From the NCBI GenBank assembly GCA_945903305.1, contig CAMDOA010000023.1, positions 1 through 35,262 on the forward strand: 35,262 bases of DNA. Direction: 5' to 3'. Position numbers and translations under genes: made by a program. Below the pieces are notes generated by a model. The model made no database searches. It had not been told where the DNA came from and saw only the letters and a list, made by a program, of their open reading frames with translations. The stretch is from Chitinophaga pinensis. GTDB taxonomy: Bacteria; Bacteroidota; Bacteroidia; Chitinophagales; UBA10324. Of the stretch, positions 24,834 through 34,673 are shown piece by piece (position 1 is the first letter of the stretch; every line of letters begins with the position of its first letter).

Positions 24834-27800
24834 TTATCTTACCAATGTTACATTACCCTGCAAATCCAATCGCTGTCCGTTCACACAGGTACCTTCCATG
24901 TACCATACATATACACCCGGCATTCCGATTTTATTTCTCACATTTCCATCCCAACCGGTATCCTTATCATTTGTTTCAAAAATTAAAGAACCCCATCGGT
25001 CATATATTCTGAAATAACTGAGCGCTTTTAATCCTTTACTTCTTACATAAAGTTTGTCATTATTGCCATCACCATTCGGCGAAAAAGCGTTAGGAATATA
25101 AACCACATCAGAATTGCATCCCACTCTGATTATCACATCATCTTGTGATGTACATCCAAAGTCATTAGTGATATATAAAGTGTATGTTGTAGTAACATTT
25201 GGTTGAACAATTGTTTTCAAGCAACCTAGGCACTCCACATTTTCATCCGGTGTCCATAAATAAGTAACCCCGGTTCCAGAACCTGAAAGTGTTACATCAT
25301 CTCCTGATAAAACGATTTGATCTTCACCAGCATTTACTACCGGCAAGGCATGAACAATTACCTGCACATAACCCGTATCTGAGAAACAAATTCCATCAGA
25401 AACTATCACCATGTAGTTAGTTGATTGCCCAACATAGCAGGTTGGGTTAGGAATAAATGCATTATCTAATCCTGTTGAGGGTATCCACTCATAATAAGCC
25501 CCGCCGCTTGCTGATAATTGCGTTTGCATTCCCTGGCATACATCTACTTTATCAATGGTTGTTGCAGTCAGCGGATAAATGACGGTTACTAAAACAGTAT
25601 CGCTGTTCGAGCAGCCAATATTATCCTGACCAGTTACAATATAATTTGTAGAAACGGTAGTTGTGGTGGTTGGATTTGCCACCAGGTTATTATTTAAATC
25701 CTGCGCCGGCGACCACATATAACTAATTCCTCCAGTGGCACTAAGCCCCAATGGTGTTCCAAGACATAAAAACATATCGGGCCCGGCAACAATATTTGGC
25801 AATGGGTGAACAATTACATTCACCAAATCATTTGCAAAACAGCCATTAGTATCAGTAACTGTTACAGTATAATCTAATGTAGCTGTTGGCGAAGCAACAG
25901 GATTAGCAATTAAAGAATTATTTAAAGAGTTTGCTGGCGCCCATGAAAAACCAATACCGCCCGAAGCACCTAACATAACTGACTCCCCGAAACAAATAGC
26001 TGTGTCAGTACCAGCATATGCCGGCGGAGGAGCAAGCACACTGATTACTAAAGTATCATAGTTAATACATCCCCAGGCACTAATTCCTTCTACAACATAA
26101 GTTGTAGTAATTGTTGGTGAAGCTGTTGGATTTGAAATTCCGGCATTATTTAATCCTGTAAAAGGCAGCCAATTATAAGTAACACCACCAGAAGCATTAA
26201 GCTGAGTTGATGTACTGAAACAAATGGTGTCATCAATTCCTGCTGAAATTATTGGATTATTATGAACTGTGATAACAACATTATCTGAAGCAGTGCACCC
26301 GTTTACACCGGTTACCAATACCGAATAAGTAGTTGGTATTATTGGTGATGCAATTGGATTATTAATTATAGAATTACTTAATGAGCTATTCGGCGACCAT
26401 AAATAGGCAACTCCACCTGTAGCATTTAGCTGAGCTGTAAAATTGATACATATATCCTGATCAATACCTGCATTGGCAACCGGAATTGGAATTACGGTAA
26501 TGACCATTGCATCCATAGCGGAACATCCATTGGCATCAGTTACTATTACTGAATAAGTAGTTGACGAGATGGCATTTGCCACCGGATTTGAAATGGACCA
26601 TGATGTTAAGTTAATTGAAGGCGACCAATTATATCCATTACCGCCTGACGCATTTAACTGCACCGATTCGCCAAAGCAAACAGTGGTATCAAGACCTGCA
26701 TATGCCGGTGGTGCATTTACAACGCTGATAATAATATCATCGGTGTTTGTGCAACCCCATACATCAGTGCCAATTACATTATAGGTAGTTGTAGCCAATG
26801 GAGAAGCTATTACCGGGTTTACAACACCTGAATTTAATGTTGCTGCCGGTGACCATAAATAAGTTGTTCCGCCGGTTGCTGTAATTGTGCCGGTAGTTCC
26901 GATACAAATTGTTTGATCAGTTCCTGCAGAAATAGTTGGATAATTATGAATGGTTAAAACAATATCGTCAGCTTTACTGCAACCATTTATATCTGTTACG
27001 ATTACTGTATAGGTCGTTGAAACAGTAGTTGTTACAGCCGGATTTGATACATTAACTGCTGATAAATTTGTAGCCGGACTCCATAAGTAGGAGATTCCTC
27101 CAGTTGCATTGAATTGAGTAGAACTGTTTATACAAATATCCTGATCAATTCCGGCACTTGCCAGTGGCAAGCTATTTACATTTATAACAACATTATCGTT
27201 ATCAGTACAACCATTAACATCAGTTACAACCAAAGTGTAGGTGGTTGTAACAACCGGACTGGCAAACGGATTAGAAATGTTTACATTACTTAACGAAGCA
27301 TTATTGTTCCATAAAAAAGCAATCGCACCTGAACCATTTAGTTGCAAGGAATCATTCAGACAAATAGCGGCGTCAGTTCCTGCATTAGCAATTGGCAATG
27401 TGTTTACGGTTACAAAAACTGAATCCTGATTCACACAACCATTGATATCAGTACCGGTTAATAAATATTGTGTAGTAATCATAGGTGAAGCTGTAATTAC
27501 TGCATTACTTGTTGATGAAATACCTGATGAAGGCGACCAGGAATAAACTGTTGCTCCTGAAGCTGTTAGGGTAGTTGATGTATTCAAACAAATTGAAACA
27601 TCAGGTCCGGCATTTACAATAGGAAGCATATTTACATTTACAACAATATTGTCTGAACCGGTACATCCTGCAGCATCGGCCACCATCAATGTATAGGTTG
27701 TTGAAATGGTCGGATTAGCTACCGGGTTATTAATATTTGTTGCACTCAATCCTGTTGATGGACTCCATGAATAGTTTACACCGCCTGAGGAAACGAACGA

Positions 27801-30800
27801 AGCAGATCCGTATATACATATTGTTTGATCAGGGCCTGCACTGGCTGTTGGAGGTACATTTACTACAATTGATTGAATCAATGAATCAACACAACCAAAA
27901 TTGGTAATAACTTTTAACTTGATATTATATGTGCCTGAATTATTAAAAGTGTGTGAAGCGGTAGAAGTTGAAGCATAATTGCTGGCTCCGCTTGCTGCAT
28001 CACCAAAAGTCCATTGATAGGTTGCTATCGGGTCAAAAGAAGTTGATGTGGAAGTAAATGTGATGCTTCCGCCAGGGCAAATTGGATTTGCACTGATTAA
28101 AAACTGTGCATCCGGTAATTGATGTACTACCACAGTATCAGTAATTACTGATTGACACATCAAAGCATCAGTAACTGTTTGCGTTACAATGTAAATACCG
28201 GGAGATGTAAAATTGTGATTTGGGTTTTGAAGAGTGGAAGTATTTAAAGCACCACTTGCCGGATGTCCAAAATTCCAACTCCAATTTGAAAGTGCCACAA
28301 GTGAAGATGATGTATCAGTAAAGGCAACAATTCCATTATTGCATAAATCATTAGTTGATAATGTAAACCCAGGAATTACTTCTGAAATAATTAAACTATC
28401 TAAAGGCAGTGTATAAATACAACCTGTTGTTCCTAAAATAACTGCCGGAAAGTATATACCGGAATTATTATAGGTATAACAAACTGAATCGGTATTAGTT
28501 AAATCAACAGAACCATCACCAAAATTCCAGATATAATCATCTGTGTTATTTGATGTGGCATAAAAGCAAACTTGTTGTGGTGAACAGCCGGCTATTGGTG
28601 TAACAACAACCGTTGCCGATGGACCGGTAATATTTATATAATCATTAAAAGTTATTGTTGATACGCATCCGTTTGATGTGATCATAGTAAGCGTTACATC
28701 AAACAGGCCTGCCGTTGTATAAATATGGAACGCATCAAAAGAGGTGGAAGAAGAACCATCACCAAAATTCCATAAGAAATTAGTAGTAGAATCATATCCT
28801 GTAGAAAGATTTGAAAAATTTACTTGAAGCGGAGGACACACTGTAGTCGTGCTATCTCCAACAAAATCCGTAAAGGGTGTAGTAATATGAATATATAAGG
28901 GTAGCGTTAATGTGTCTTTGCAGCCCCACCAGTCTTGGGCAATTAGGGTTACATCAAAATAGCCGGTGTCGAGATAGGTATAACATGGTGTAGGCAAACC
29001 GCTTGTGCCAATTCCATCGCCAAAGTCCCATGAGTATTGCAATGAACCAACCACATCAAATGTATTATTGATAAAACAAATGGGTGTTCCCAAACAAACA
29101 GATGTATCGTTTGCTTCAAAGTCAATTTCGGGATGACCAACTGTAATGAAATTTGAATTTGTTGATTTAATGTTGACACAACCATGATTATCAGTTACAG
29201 CAAGCGTTACAGAATAGGTACCGCCATTTAAATAAGTATGCGATGGGTTTTGCAGAGAAGAAAAATTTGCGGCTCCGCTTGATGGATCACCAAAATCCCA
29301 GCTCCATCCGGTAATAATACTTGTGGTTGATGATGATAAATCTGTAAACTGAACCTGAAGCGGTGCACATCCGGTAGTAGCCGTTACACTGAAATTTGCA
29401 ACAGAACCATACACTGTTAAATAGCCAGGTTTCAACATGGTATCCTTACACCCGTTTACATCCGTTGCAATTAACTGAACTGTATAAATACCAGGCAATG
29501 GAAAAGTTAAGCATGGATTTGCAAGAGTTCCATTATAGGGTGAACCTGCTGAACTTGTATTCCAGATTTTCCAGTTATAAGAACTGGCGTCAACACTTAA
29601 ATTATTAATACAAAAATAAAATGGAGCGCAACCTGTTTGCGGAGTAATTGAAAAATCGGCCTGAACATTTTTTATCTGAATAGTTTGCGTGGTAGTATGC
29701 GAACATCCTGACGCATTATTTGTAACGGTCAAGGTTGCAACATAAGTACCTGTAGTATTAAAATGAACTGAAACTATTGGTGCATTTGAACTGCTTGGTG
29801 TTCCACCTGGGATACTCCATAAATAAGTATCAGCACCAATAGATGTTTCACCATGAAGTACAACATCAAATTTATTGATGCAACTTTTCTGCAGTGTAAT
29901 TTTAGCAAGCGGTGGATTGATATGTATATAATCATATAGAATTAATGTATCGCAACAACCGTTGTTGCAAGCTATTAACGACACATCAAAGTATCCGGTA
30001 TCAGTATAAGTATAAGTTGGATTTTTTAAAGTGGACATCGTAGTAAATGGTGGCCCACCATTAAAATCCCATTTATACGAAGTGGAGGGGAAAATATTAG
30101 TTGATAAATTGGTAAATAAAATGGGCACTCCAATACAAGTATTGACCGGATTTGCCGAAAAATTAACAACAGGTTCAGTACCTGAACACACATAATTATT
30201 TATCTTGAGTGTGTCTTTACAACCCTGCGCATTCGTAATAATTAATCGCACATTAAAGCAACCTGAAGTATTAAAAGTGTGTGTAGGATTTTGAAGAGTA
30301 GATTGTACAAGATTGGGGTTCCCCGTATCACCAAAATTCCATTCCCACATTATCGGAAATCCAAAACTTCCAGTACTGTTAAATGTTACATCAAATGGAA
30401 TGCAACCATATTGCCCGCTGGCCACAAAACTGGCAATCGGACAATCAATATGCACTAAACTATCCATGACAAGCGTATCAGCGCATCCTTGTGAAGATGT
30501 AGCAATAAGTGTAACATCAAATACACCGCACTGTGTATAATTAACAAGGGGTGGATTTGTTGCAGTTGATGTAGCCGGAGTACCGCCTGGAAATTTCCAT
30601 TGATAAGTTAAAGCCCCAGTTCCGGTTGAAAGATTTGTGAATTGAATATTGTTTAATGGTGGTGCACAAACATTTTGCAAACCGGAAACACTGAAATCAG
30701 CATTTGGAGTTGCTCCTACTACAACAGTTGTACAATTGGTTGCAATGCAGTTTCCGGGAAATGTTAATTCAACACATATTTGATATGTTCCCGCTGAATT

Positions 30801-31799
30801 ATAAGTGATTAAATTGTCGGAGTTATTTGGTGTTGCTGAAATCCCACCGATTGTTGTCCAGGTTACTGCAAGTGCCTGAGAATTTGGCGATATTGCACAA
30901 TAGACAGATAAAGGCGCACAACCTGTTAAAGCAGTAATACTGAAGTTAGCAGCATTAGAGCCAATAATTACATAATTATTTTTCTTTATGGTATCTGCAC
31001 AACCATTTGGGCCAGTAACTATTAATTGCGTAAAATAAGCTCCCGATAATGGATAGTTAACTGTTGGATTTTGTAAAACCGAAGTACCAGGAACACCTCC
31101 CTGAAATATCCATTGATAATTATAAGGACCATTGCTTCCAGGATTTATGGAAGTATAAGAAACTGATATCGGAGCAGCACAAGCAATTGGTGGAGTAGAT
31201 GTAAAATCAGCAAGTGGTGGAGCATCAGGGCAAATTGCATTTGTAACGGTAGTATCATCTGTACATCCATTGCCATCTGTAATTACTAATGTAACTGATT
31301 TACATCCGGGTGTTATATAAGTATGTGATGGATTGTTGCCACTTCCGCCAACGCCATCACCAAAATCCCAAACATAATTTGTAATAGCGCCACCACCTAA
31401 TATCGATGTGCTATTAAATGTGACAGAAACCGGTGCACATCCAATATTGCCCGGGAAACTATAACTGGCTTGTGGTTTACAATAAATAACTACTTGCTTA
31501 ACAAGAGTACTTTGCTGACCACTTCCATTTGTTACTGTCAGCGACACATTATATGTCCCACAAATTGAGTAAGTGGTACTTGGATGTTGCTGAGTACTAT
31601 TGACACCCGAGTTTACACCAAAATTCCATTGGTATGTTAATGGGGCGGCACCAGTTGATGTGTTTACAAATGTTACGAGCGAAGGCGCGCAGTTCGGAAA
31701 CGAATAATTGATGTTAAAGTCAGCATTTACCTGTGCTTGTGTTCGTGCACTTACAAGTAAAGAGGCTATGAGTGCCAGGTGGTAGAGGACCTTTCTCAT
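24834..31799 (-). CDS. Giant modular surface protein: 15 PKD-like and 12 Ig-like modules, T9SS type B sorting domain
   Basis: 2321 residues from the ATG at 31799, which gives the signal peptide MRKVLYHLALIASLLVSARTQA|Q; an ATG 8 codons upstream is less suitable. Residues about 24-1319 hold some 15 PKD-like modules of about 86 residues, each with a YxWxFGDG-like strand, a (S/T)HTY turn, GxYxVxLxVTxxxGC and a cysteine early in the module. Residues 1320-2227 hold 12 modules of about 76 residues, each starting xAGxDxxIC and containing (Y/W)SP, NP and TTTYxVxxTDxxGC. The last 94 residues (about 2228-2321) are a gliding-motility C-terminal (CHU_C, type B) domain: YIPNAFSPNGDGNNDKL, FRIYDRWGSLIFE, WDGN, GVYVWYMEG. 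It should be a long, disulfide-rich, cell-surface fibre, adhesin-like or gliding-related (SprB-like in organisation). It lies upstream of and probably in an operon with the PorP/SprF gene. Confidence 0.9.
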   Translation of the reverse strand: MRKVLYHLALIASLLVSARTQAQVNADFNINYSFPNCAPSLVTFVNTSTGAAPLTYQWNFGVNSGVNSTQQHPSTTYSICGTYNVSLTVTNGSGQQSTLVKQVVIYCKPQASYSFPGNIGCAPVSVTFNSTSILGGGAITNYVWDFGDGVGGSGNNPSHTYITPGCKSVTLVITDGNGCTDDTTVTNAICPDAPPLADFTSTPPIACAAPISVSYTSINPGSNGPYNYQWIFQGGVPGTSVLQNPTVNYPLSGAYFTQLIVTGPNGCADTIKKNNYVIIGSNAANFSITALTGCAPLSVYCAISPNSQALAVTWTTIGGISATPNNSDNLITYNSAGTYQICVELTFPGNCIATNCTTVVVGATPNADFSVSGLQNVCAPPLNNIQFTNLSTGTGALTYQWKFPGGTPATSTATNPPLVNYTQCGVFDVTLIATSSQGCADTLVMDSLVHIDCPIASFVASGQYGCIPFDVTFNSTGSFGFPIMWEWNFGDTGNPNLVQSTLQNPTHTFNTSGCFNVRLIITNAQGCKDTLKINNYVCSGTEPVVNFSANPVNTCIGVPILFTNLSTNIFPSTSYKWDFNGGPPFTTMSTLKNPTYTYTDTGYFDVSLIACNNGCCDTLILYDYIHINPPLAKITLQKSCINKFDVVLHGETSIGADTYLWSIPGGTPSSSNAPIVSVHFNTTGTYVATLTVTNNASGCSHTTTQTIQIKNVQADFSITPQTGCAPFYFCINNLSVDASSYNWKIWNTSSAGSPYNGTLANPCLTFPLPGIYTVQLIATDVNGCKDTMLKPGYLTVYGSVANFSVTATTGCAPLQVQFTDLSSSTTSIITGWSWDFGDPSSGAANFSSLQNPSHTYLNGGTYSVTLAVTDNHGCVNIKSTNSNFITVGHPEIDFEANDTSVCLGTPICFINNTFDVVGSLQYSWDFGDGIGTSGLPTPCYTYLDTGYFDVTLIAQDWWGCKDTLTLPLYIHITTPFTDFVGDSTTTVCPPLQVNFSNLSTGYDSTTNFLWNFGDGSSSTSFDAFHIYTTAGLFDVTLTMITSNGCVSTITFNDYINITGPSATVVVTPIAGCSPQQVCFYATSNNTDDYIWNFGDGSVDLTNTDSVCYTYNNSGIYFPAVILGTTGCIYTLPLDSLIISEVIPGFTLSTNDLCNNGIVAFTDTSSSLVALSNWSWNFGHPASGALNTSTLQNPNHNFTSPGIYIVTQTVTDALMCQSVITDTVVVHQLPDAQFLISANPICPGGSITFTSTSTSFDPIATYQWTFGDAASGASNYASTSTASHTFNNSGTYNIKLKVITNFGCVDSLIQSIVVNVPPTASAGPDQTICIYGSASFVSSGGVNYSWSPSTGLSATNINNPVANPTISTTYTLMVADAAGCTGSDNIVVNVNMLPIVNAGPDVSICLNTSTTLTASGATVYSWSPSSGISSTSNAVITASPMITTQYLLTGTDINGCVNQDSVFVTVNTLPIANAGTDAAICLNDSLQLNGSGAIAFLWNNNASLSNVNISNPFASPVVTTTYTLVVTDVNGCTDNDNVVINVNSLPLASAGIDQDICINSSTQFNATGGISYLWSPATNLSAVNVSNPAVTTTVSTTYTVIVTDINGCSKADDIVLTIHNYPTISAGTDQTICIGTTGTITATGGTTYLWSPAATLNSGVVNPVIASPLATTTYNVIGTDVWGCTNTDDIIISVVNAPPAYAGLDTTVCFGESVQLNASGGNGYNWSPSINLTSWSISNPVANAISSTTYSVIVTDANGCSAMDAMVITVIPIPVANAGIDQDICINFTAQLNATGGVAYLWSPNSSLSNSIINNPIASPIIPTTYSVLVTGVNGCTASDNVVITVHNNPIISAGIDDTICFSTSTQLNASGGVTYNWLPFTGLNNAGISNPTASPTITTTYVVEGISAWGCINYDTLVISVLAPPPAYAGTDTAICFGESVMLGASGGIGFSWAPANSLNNSLIANPVASPTATLDYTVTVTDTNGCFANDLVNVIVHPLPNIVAGPDMFLCLGTPLGLSATGGISYMWSPAQDLNNNLVANPTTTTTVSTNYIVTGQDNIGCSNSDTVLVTVIYPLTATTIDKVDVCQGMQTQLSASGGAYYEWIPSTGLDNAFIPNPTCYVGQSTNYMVIVSDGICFSDTGYVQVIVHALPVVNAGEDQIVLSGDDVTLSGSGTGVTYLWTPDENVECLGCLKTIVQPNVTTTYTLYITNDFGCTSQDDVIIRVGCNSDVVYIPNAFSPNGDGNNDKLYVRSKGLKALSYFRIYDRWGSLIFETNDKDTGWDGNVRNKIGMPGVYVWYMEGTCVNGQRLDLQGNVTLVR

Positions 31800-31948
31800 A
31801 GTTTTAGTATTTTTTTGTGGCACTCTTTACACAACCATTCCTAAAAGGTTTCTATTATTTTAAAAATATTTATATCTGCATTTTTATCTCTGAATTAACA
31901 GCGATAAAACAAAAAAACTTTTTAGAAATGAGAACTTTATGCAAATGC

Positions 31949-31968
31949 AAGTTCAGGTAATAAGTACA
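31949..31968 (+). repeat. Dispersed motif, site 3
   Basis: Reads aagttcaggtaataagtaca followed by atttttc, matching site 1 (7851-7870) at 16 of the 18 shared bases, and followed like it by a T-run. Confidence 0.5.
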
Positions 31969-32052
31969 ATTTTTCCTCAACAAAATAATCGTGCACGCTT
32001 TTATTATAAAAAAAACAAAAGAAATGACACTTCTTTTTGCATGCTATAAAAT

Positions 32053-32060
32053 TAATTTTG
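32053..32060 (+). promoter_or_regulatory. Possible -7 element for the carboxylase gene
   Basis: TAATTTTG matches TAnnTTTG and ends 29 bp before the ATG at 32090. The nearest TTTG (32036-32039) is only 13 bp upstream, shorter than the normal spacing. Confidence 0.4.
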
Positions 32061-32089
32061 TCAGAAATTAAATCTCATAAATATTCTGA

Positions 32090-33712
32090 ATGAAAAAAGT
32101 TTCTGAAAAGAGCCCCAATAATTTACTTATATCAATTCTCAATGAAAAAATTGAAGCTATTAAAATTGGAGGCGGAAAAAAAGCTATTGACAAGCAACAT
32201 GAAAAAGGTAAACTGACGGCTCGCGAACGGTTAGATTATTTATTTGATAAAAACAAACCTCGTTTTGAAATAGGCGCATTTGCCGGATACGATATGTATA
32301 AGCAATATGGTGGATGCCCTGCTGCCGGAGTTGTAATTGAAATTGGTTATATAAGTAACCGTCAATGTATCGTTGTAGCGAATGATGCAACTGTAAAGGC
32401 AGGTGCCTGGTTTCCAATAACAGGAAAAAAAAATTTACGGGCACAGGAAATTGCCATGGAAAACCGGTTGCCAATTATTTATCTTGTTGATAGCGCTGGT
32501 GTTTTTCTTCCATTGCAAGACGAAATATTTCCGGATAAAGAACACTTCGGAAGAATATTCCGGAACAATGCCCAAATGAGTTCAATGGGAATCAATCAGA
32601 TTGCAGCAATAATGGGAAGTTGTGTTGCAGGCGGAGCCTACCTTCCGATTATGAGTGATGAAGCCATGATAGTGGATAAAACCGGTAGCATTTTTTTAGC
32701 AGGTCCTTATCTTGTAAGAGCAGCAATTGGTGAAGACGCCGATCAGGAAACACTTGGCGGAGCAACTACGCACTGCGAAATCAGCGGGGTTACAGATTAC
32801 AAATGCAAGAATGATAAAGATTGTTTGGATAGAATAAAAAGTATTGTCGAAAAAATTGGTGAAAGCGATAAAGCGGGCTTTAACAGAATTCAACCCGCTA
32901 AACCGACAGTTGATGAAAATGAAATATTAAATATTATGCCCGATGATAATAGTCGTGCATATAATATGTATGAAATTATAAAATGCCTGGTTGATGAATC
33001 GAAGTACGATGAATACAAATCAGACTATGGAAAAAGTATTATCACCTGTTACGCCCGAATTGATGGATGGAGTGTAGGAATTGTAGCTAACCAACGAAAA
33101 GTTGTAAAAAGTAAAAAAGGTGAAATGCAGTTTGGTGGTGTTATTTACAGTGACTCTGCAAGCAAAGCCACTCGGTTTATTATGAACTGCAATCAAAAAA
33201 AAATACCGCTTTTATTTTTGCAGGATGTTACAGGCTTTATGGTTGGAACCCGTAGCGAGCATGGTGGCATAATAAAAGACGGAGCAAAAATGGTGAATGC
33301 CGTTGCAAATAGTGTAGTGCCAAAAATTACTATTGTAATAGGAAACAGTTATGGTGCCGGGAACTATGCTATGTGTGGCAAAGCATATGACCCACGAATT
33401 ATTGTTGGATGGCCTACGGCAAAAATTGCCGTAATGGGTGGCGATCAGGCAGCTAAAACATTATTACAAATACAGGTGGCTTCTTTAAAATCAAAAGGAG
33501 AAATAATTACTCCTGAAAATGAAAAGAAATTGTTAGATGAAATTACCGCCAAATATGAAAAGCAAACTACATCCTATTATGCAGCTGCCCGGCTTTGGAT
33601 GGATGCCATTATAAATCCATTGGATACCCGAAAAATTGTCTCTATGACAATTGAAGCAGCCAACCACGCTCCTATAACAAAACAATTTAACGCTGGCGTT
33701 TTACAAACCTGA
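32090..33712 (+). CDS. Acyl-CoA carboxylase, carboxyltransferase (beta) subunit, methylcrotonyl-CoA type
   Basis: 540 residues, cytoplasmic. The two crotonase-like lobes of a biotin-dependent carboxyltransferase are visible. The N lobe has KLTARERLDYLFD (41-53), ANDATVKAGAWFPITGKK (98-115), YLVDSAGVFLPLQDEIFPD (131-149), HFGRIFRNNAQMSSMGINQIAAIMGSC (152-178) and GGAYLPIMSDE (181-191). The C lobe has LFLQDVTGFMVGT and the oxyanion-hole region GNSYGAGNYAMCG (about 418-430). HFGRIF, the NQAxMS-like stretch and GGAYxPxMSDE are closest to methylcrotonyl-CoA carboxylase beta (leucine catabolism), but a propionyl- or other acyl-CoA specificity cannot be excluded. The usual 'DSGGAxLP' reads DSAGVFLP. 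The biotin carboxylase/carrier subunit is not in the window and must be encoded elsewhere. Confidence 0.9.
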   Translation: MKKVSEKSPNNLLISILNEKIEAIKIGGGKKAIDKQHEKGKLTARERLDYLFDKNKPRFEIGAFAGYDMYKQYGGCPAAGVVIEIGYISNRQCIVVANDATVKAGAWFPITGKKNLRAQEIAMENRLPIIYLVDSAGVFLPLQDEIFPDKEHFGRIFRNNAQMSSMGINQIAAIMGSCVAGGAYLPIMSDEAMIVDKTGSIFLAGPYLVRAAIGEDADQETLGGATTHCEISGVTDYKCKNDKDCLDRIKSIVEKIGESDKAGFNRIQPAKPTVDENEILNIMPDDNSRAYNMYEIIKCLVDESKYDEYKSDYGKSIITCYARIDGWSVGIVANQRKVVKSKKGEMQFGGVIYSDSASKATRFIMNCNQKKIPLLFLQDVTGFMVGTRSEHGGIIKDGAKMVNAVANSVVPKITIVIGNSYGAGNYAMCGKAYDPRIIVGWPTAKIAVMGGDQAAKTLLQIQVASLKSKGEIITPENEKKLLDEITAKYEKQTTSYYAAARLWMDAIINPLDTRKIVSMTIEAANHAPITKQFNAGVLQT

Positions 33713-33854
33713 TGTTTTCCTTATTCAAAATGCAGATTGAAATACAAAACATTAATAAAAATTTTTCAGGAAAACGATAAATAAAAATTCATAATCAATA
33801 AAATTAAATTACATTTATTTTTAGAAATTTTAATTAAAATAATTCACTTAGCCT

Positions 33855-34613
33855 ATGAAATTAATTTCAACTATTACATTACTTGCTGTTAATTGCCTAT
33901 ACAGTCAAGGGCAAACAAAAGTGAATACCGATTCCCTTATCAATTCGTTAACATCACAAAGTATTGTAACCAACCCTAATGATATGGGAGTAACTTTACT
34001 CAAGAGCGCCAACTATTCAGAAGCCACCAATTTTTACAGCGCCGAAATAAATAAGGATGCCGGAAATGCGAGCGCCTATTTTAACAGAGGAATATCGCAA
34101 TGGCAAACAAACGAACCTGCAAAAGCTTGTCAGGATTGGAGTGCTGTACTTGCTTTAGGCGATACCGCCACTTTTAAATTACTGGATGCAAATTGTCACG
34201 GTTTAATGGTTATTGATGAAGACACATTAAGTAAAAAGCAATATCGCCAAATGTTTGCTCCTGTAAAAACCGACTCTAAAACTGCTTCAGCTGGCGCCAA
34301 TGCTTTTATGGTTGTGGAACAAATGCCTGAATTTAAAGACGGCGATTTGGCGATGTTAAAATTTATTAATCATAATCTCAAGTATCCGAAAACTGCTTTG
34401 GAAAACAAAACTGAAGGCACAGTGATTATCAATATTATTATCAGTAGCAAGGGAAATGTGATGTTTCCTTATGTAAAAAAAGGAATTGGAAATGGATGCG
34501 ACGAAGAAGCGCTTCGTGTGATTCGAAGTATGCCTGCCTGGAATCCGGGGAAACAAGGAGGTAAACCTGTTTTAGTCCGTTACAATATCCCGATAAAATT
34601 TGCTATAAAATAA
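33855..34613 (+). CDS. Exported TPR protein with TonB C-terminal domain
   Basis: 252 residues. A short signal peptide (about 1-20, KLISTITLLAVNCLYSQG) is followed by a TPR-like helical pair at about 50-95: GVTLLKSANYSEATNFYSAEINKDAGNASAYFNRGISQWQTNEPAKACQDWSAVLALGD. Residues about 153-252 are a TonB_C fold: VVEQMPEFKDGDLAMLKFINHNLKYPKTALENKTEGTVIINIIISSKGNVMFPYVKKGIGNGCDEEALRVIRSMPAWNPGKQGGKPVLVRYNIPIKF. The pattern matches Bacteroidota 'energy transducer TonB' paralogues, but no N-terminal transmembrane anchor or proline-rich spacer is present, so it is unlikely to be a true energy transducer. It is more likely a periplasmic protein interacting with the envelope or with TonB boxes. It has no obvious operon partner. 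Confidence 0.85.
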   Translation: MKLISTITLLAVNCLYSQGQTKVNTDSLINSLTSQSIVTNPNDMGVTLLKSANYSEATNFYSAEINKDAGNASAYFNRGISQWQTNEPAKACQDWSAVLALGDTATFKLLDANCHGLMVIDEDTLSKKQYRQMFAPVKTDSKTASAGANAFMVVEQMPEFKDGDLAMLKFINHNLKYPKTALENKTEGTVIINIIISSKGNVMFPYVKKGIGNGCDEEALRVIRSMPAWNPGKQGGKPVLVRYNIPIKFAIK

Positions 34614-34640
34614 AGGGGCTTTATTTATTTTATTTTTTTA
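34608..34640 (+). terminator. Terminator after the TPR-TonB_C gene
   Basis: A perfect 8-bp AT-rich stem, aaataaag (34608-34615) and ctttattt (34619-34626), with a ggg loop, followed by a T-rich run (attttattttttta). The stop codon TAA lies within the left arm. The stem is weak in GC but the T-tract is good. Confidence 0.5.
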
Positions 34641-34673
34641 TAGTCGCCGCCGTTTTTTATTTTCTTTGCGCAC

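Larger units (their letters stand above)
31800..32089. other. Divergent promoter region between the giant gene and the carboxylase
   Basis: About 290 bp, very AT-rich. It contains dispersed motif site 3 (31949-31968) and a -7-like box for the carboxylase at 32053-32060. No TAnnTTTG element was found for the minus-strand giant gene, and no coding frame is supported. Confidence 0.5.

Noticed and set aside
24834-31799. Regularly spaced similar DNA segments that could be taken for a CRISPR array or minisatellite
   Set aside because: The periodicity (about 228 and 258 bp) is the protein module length, the whole stretch is one open frame, and the repeats are diverged at DNA level.
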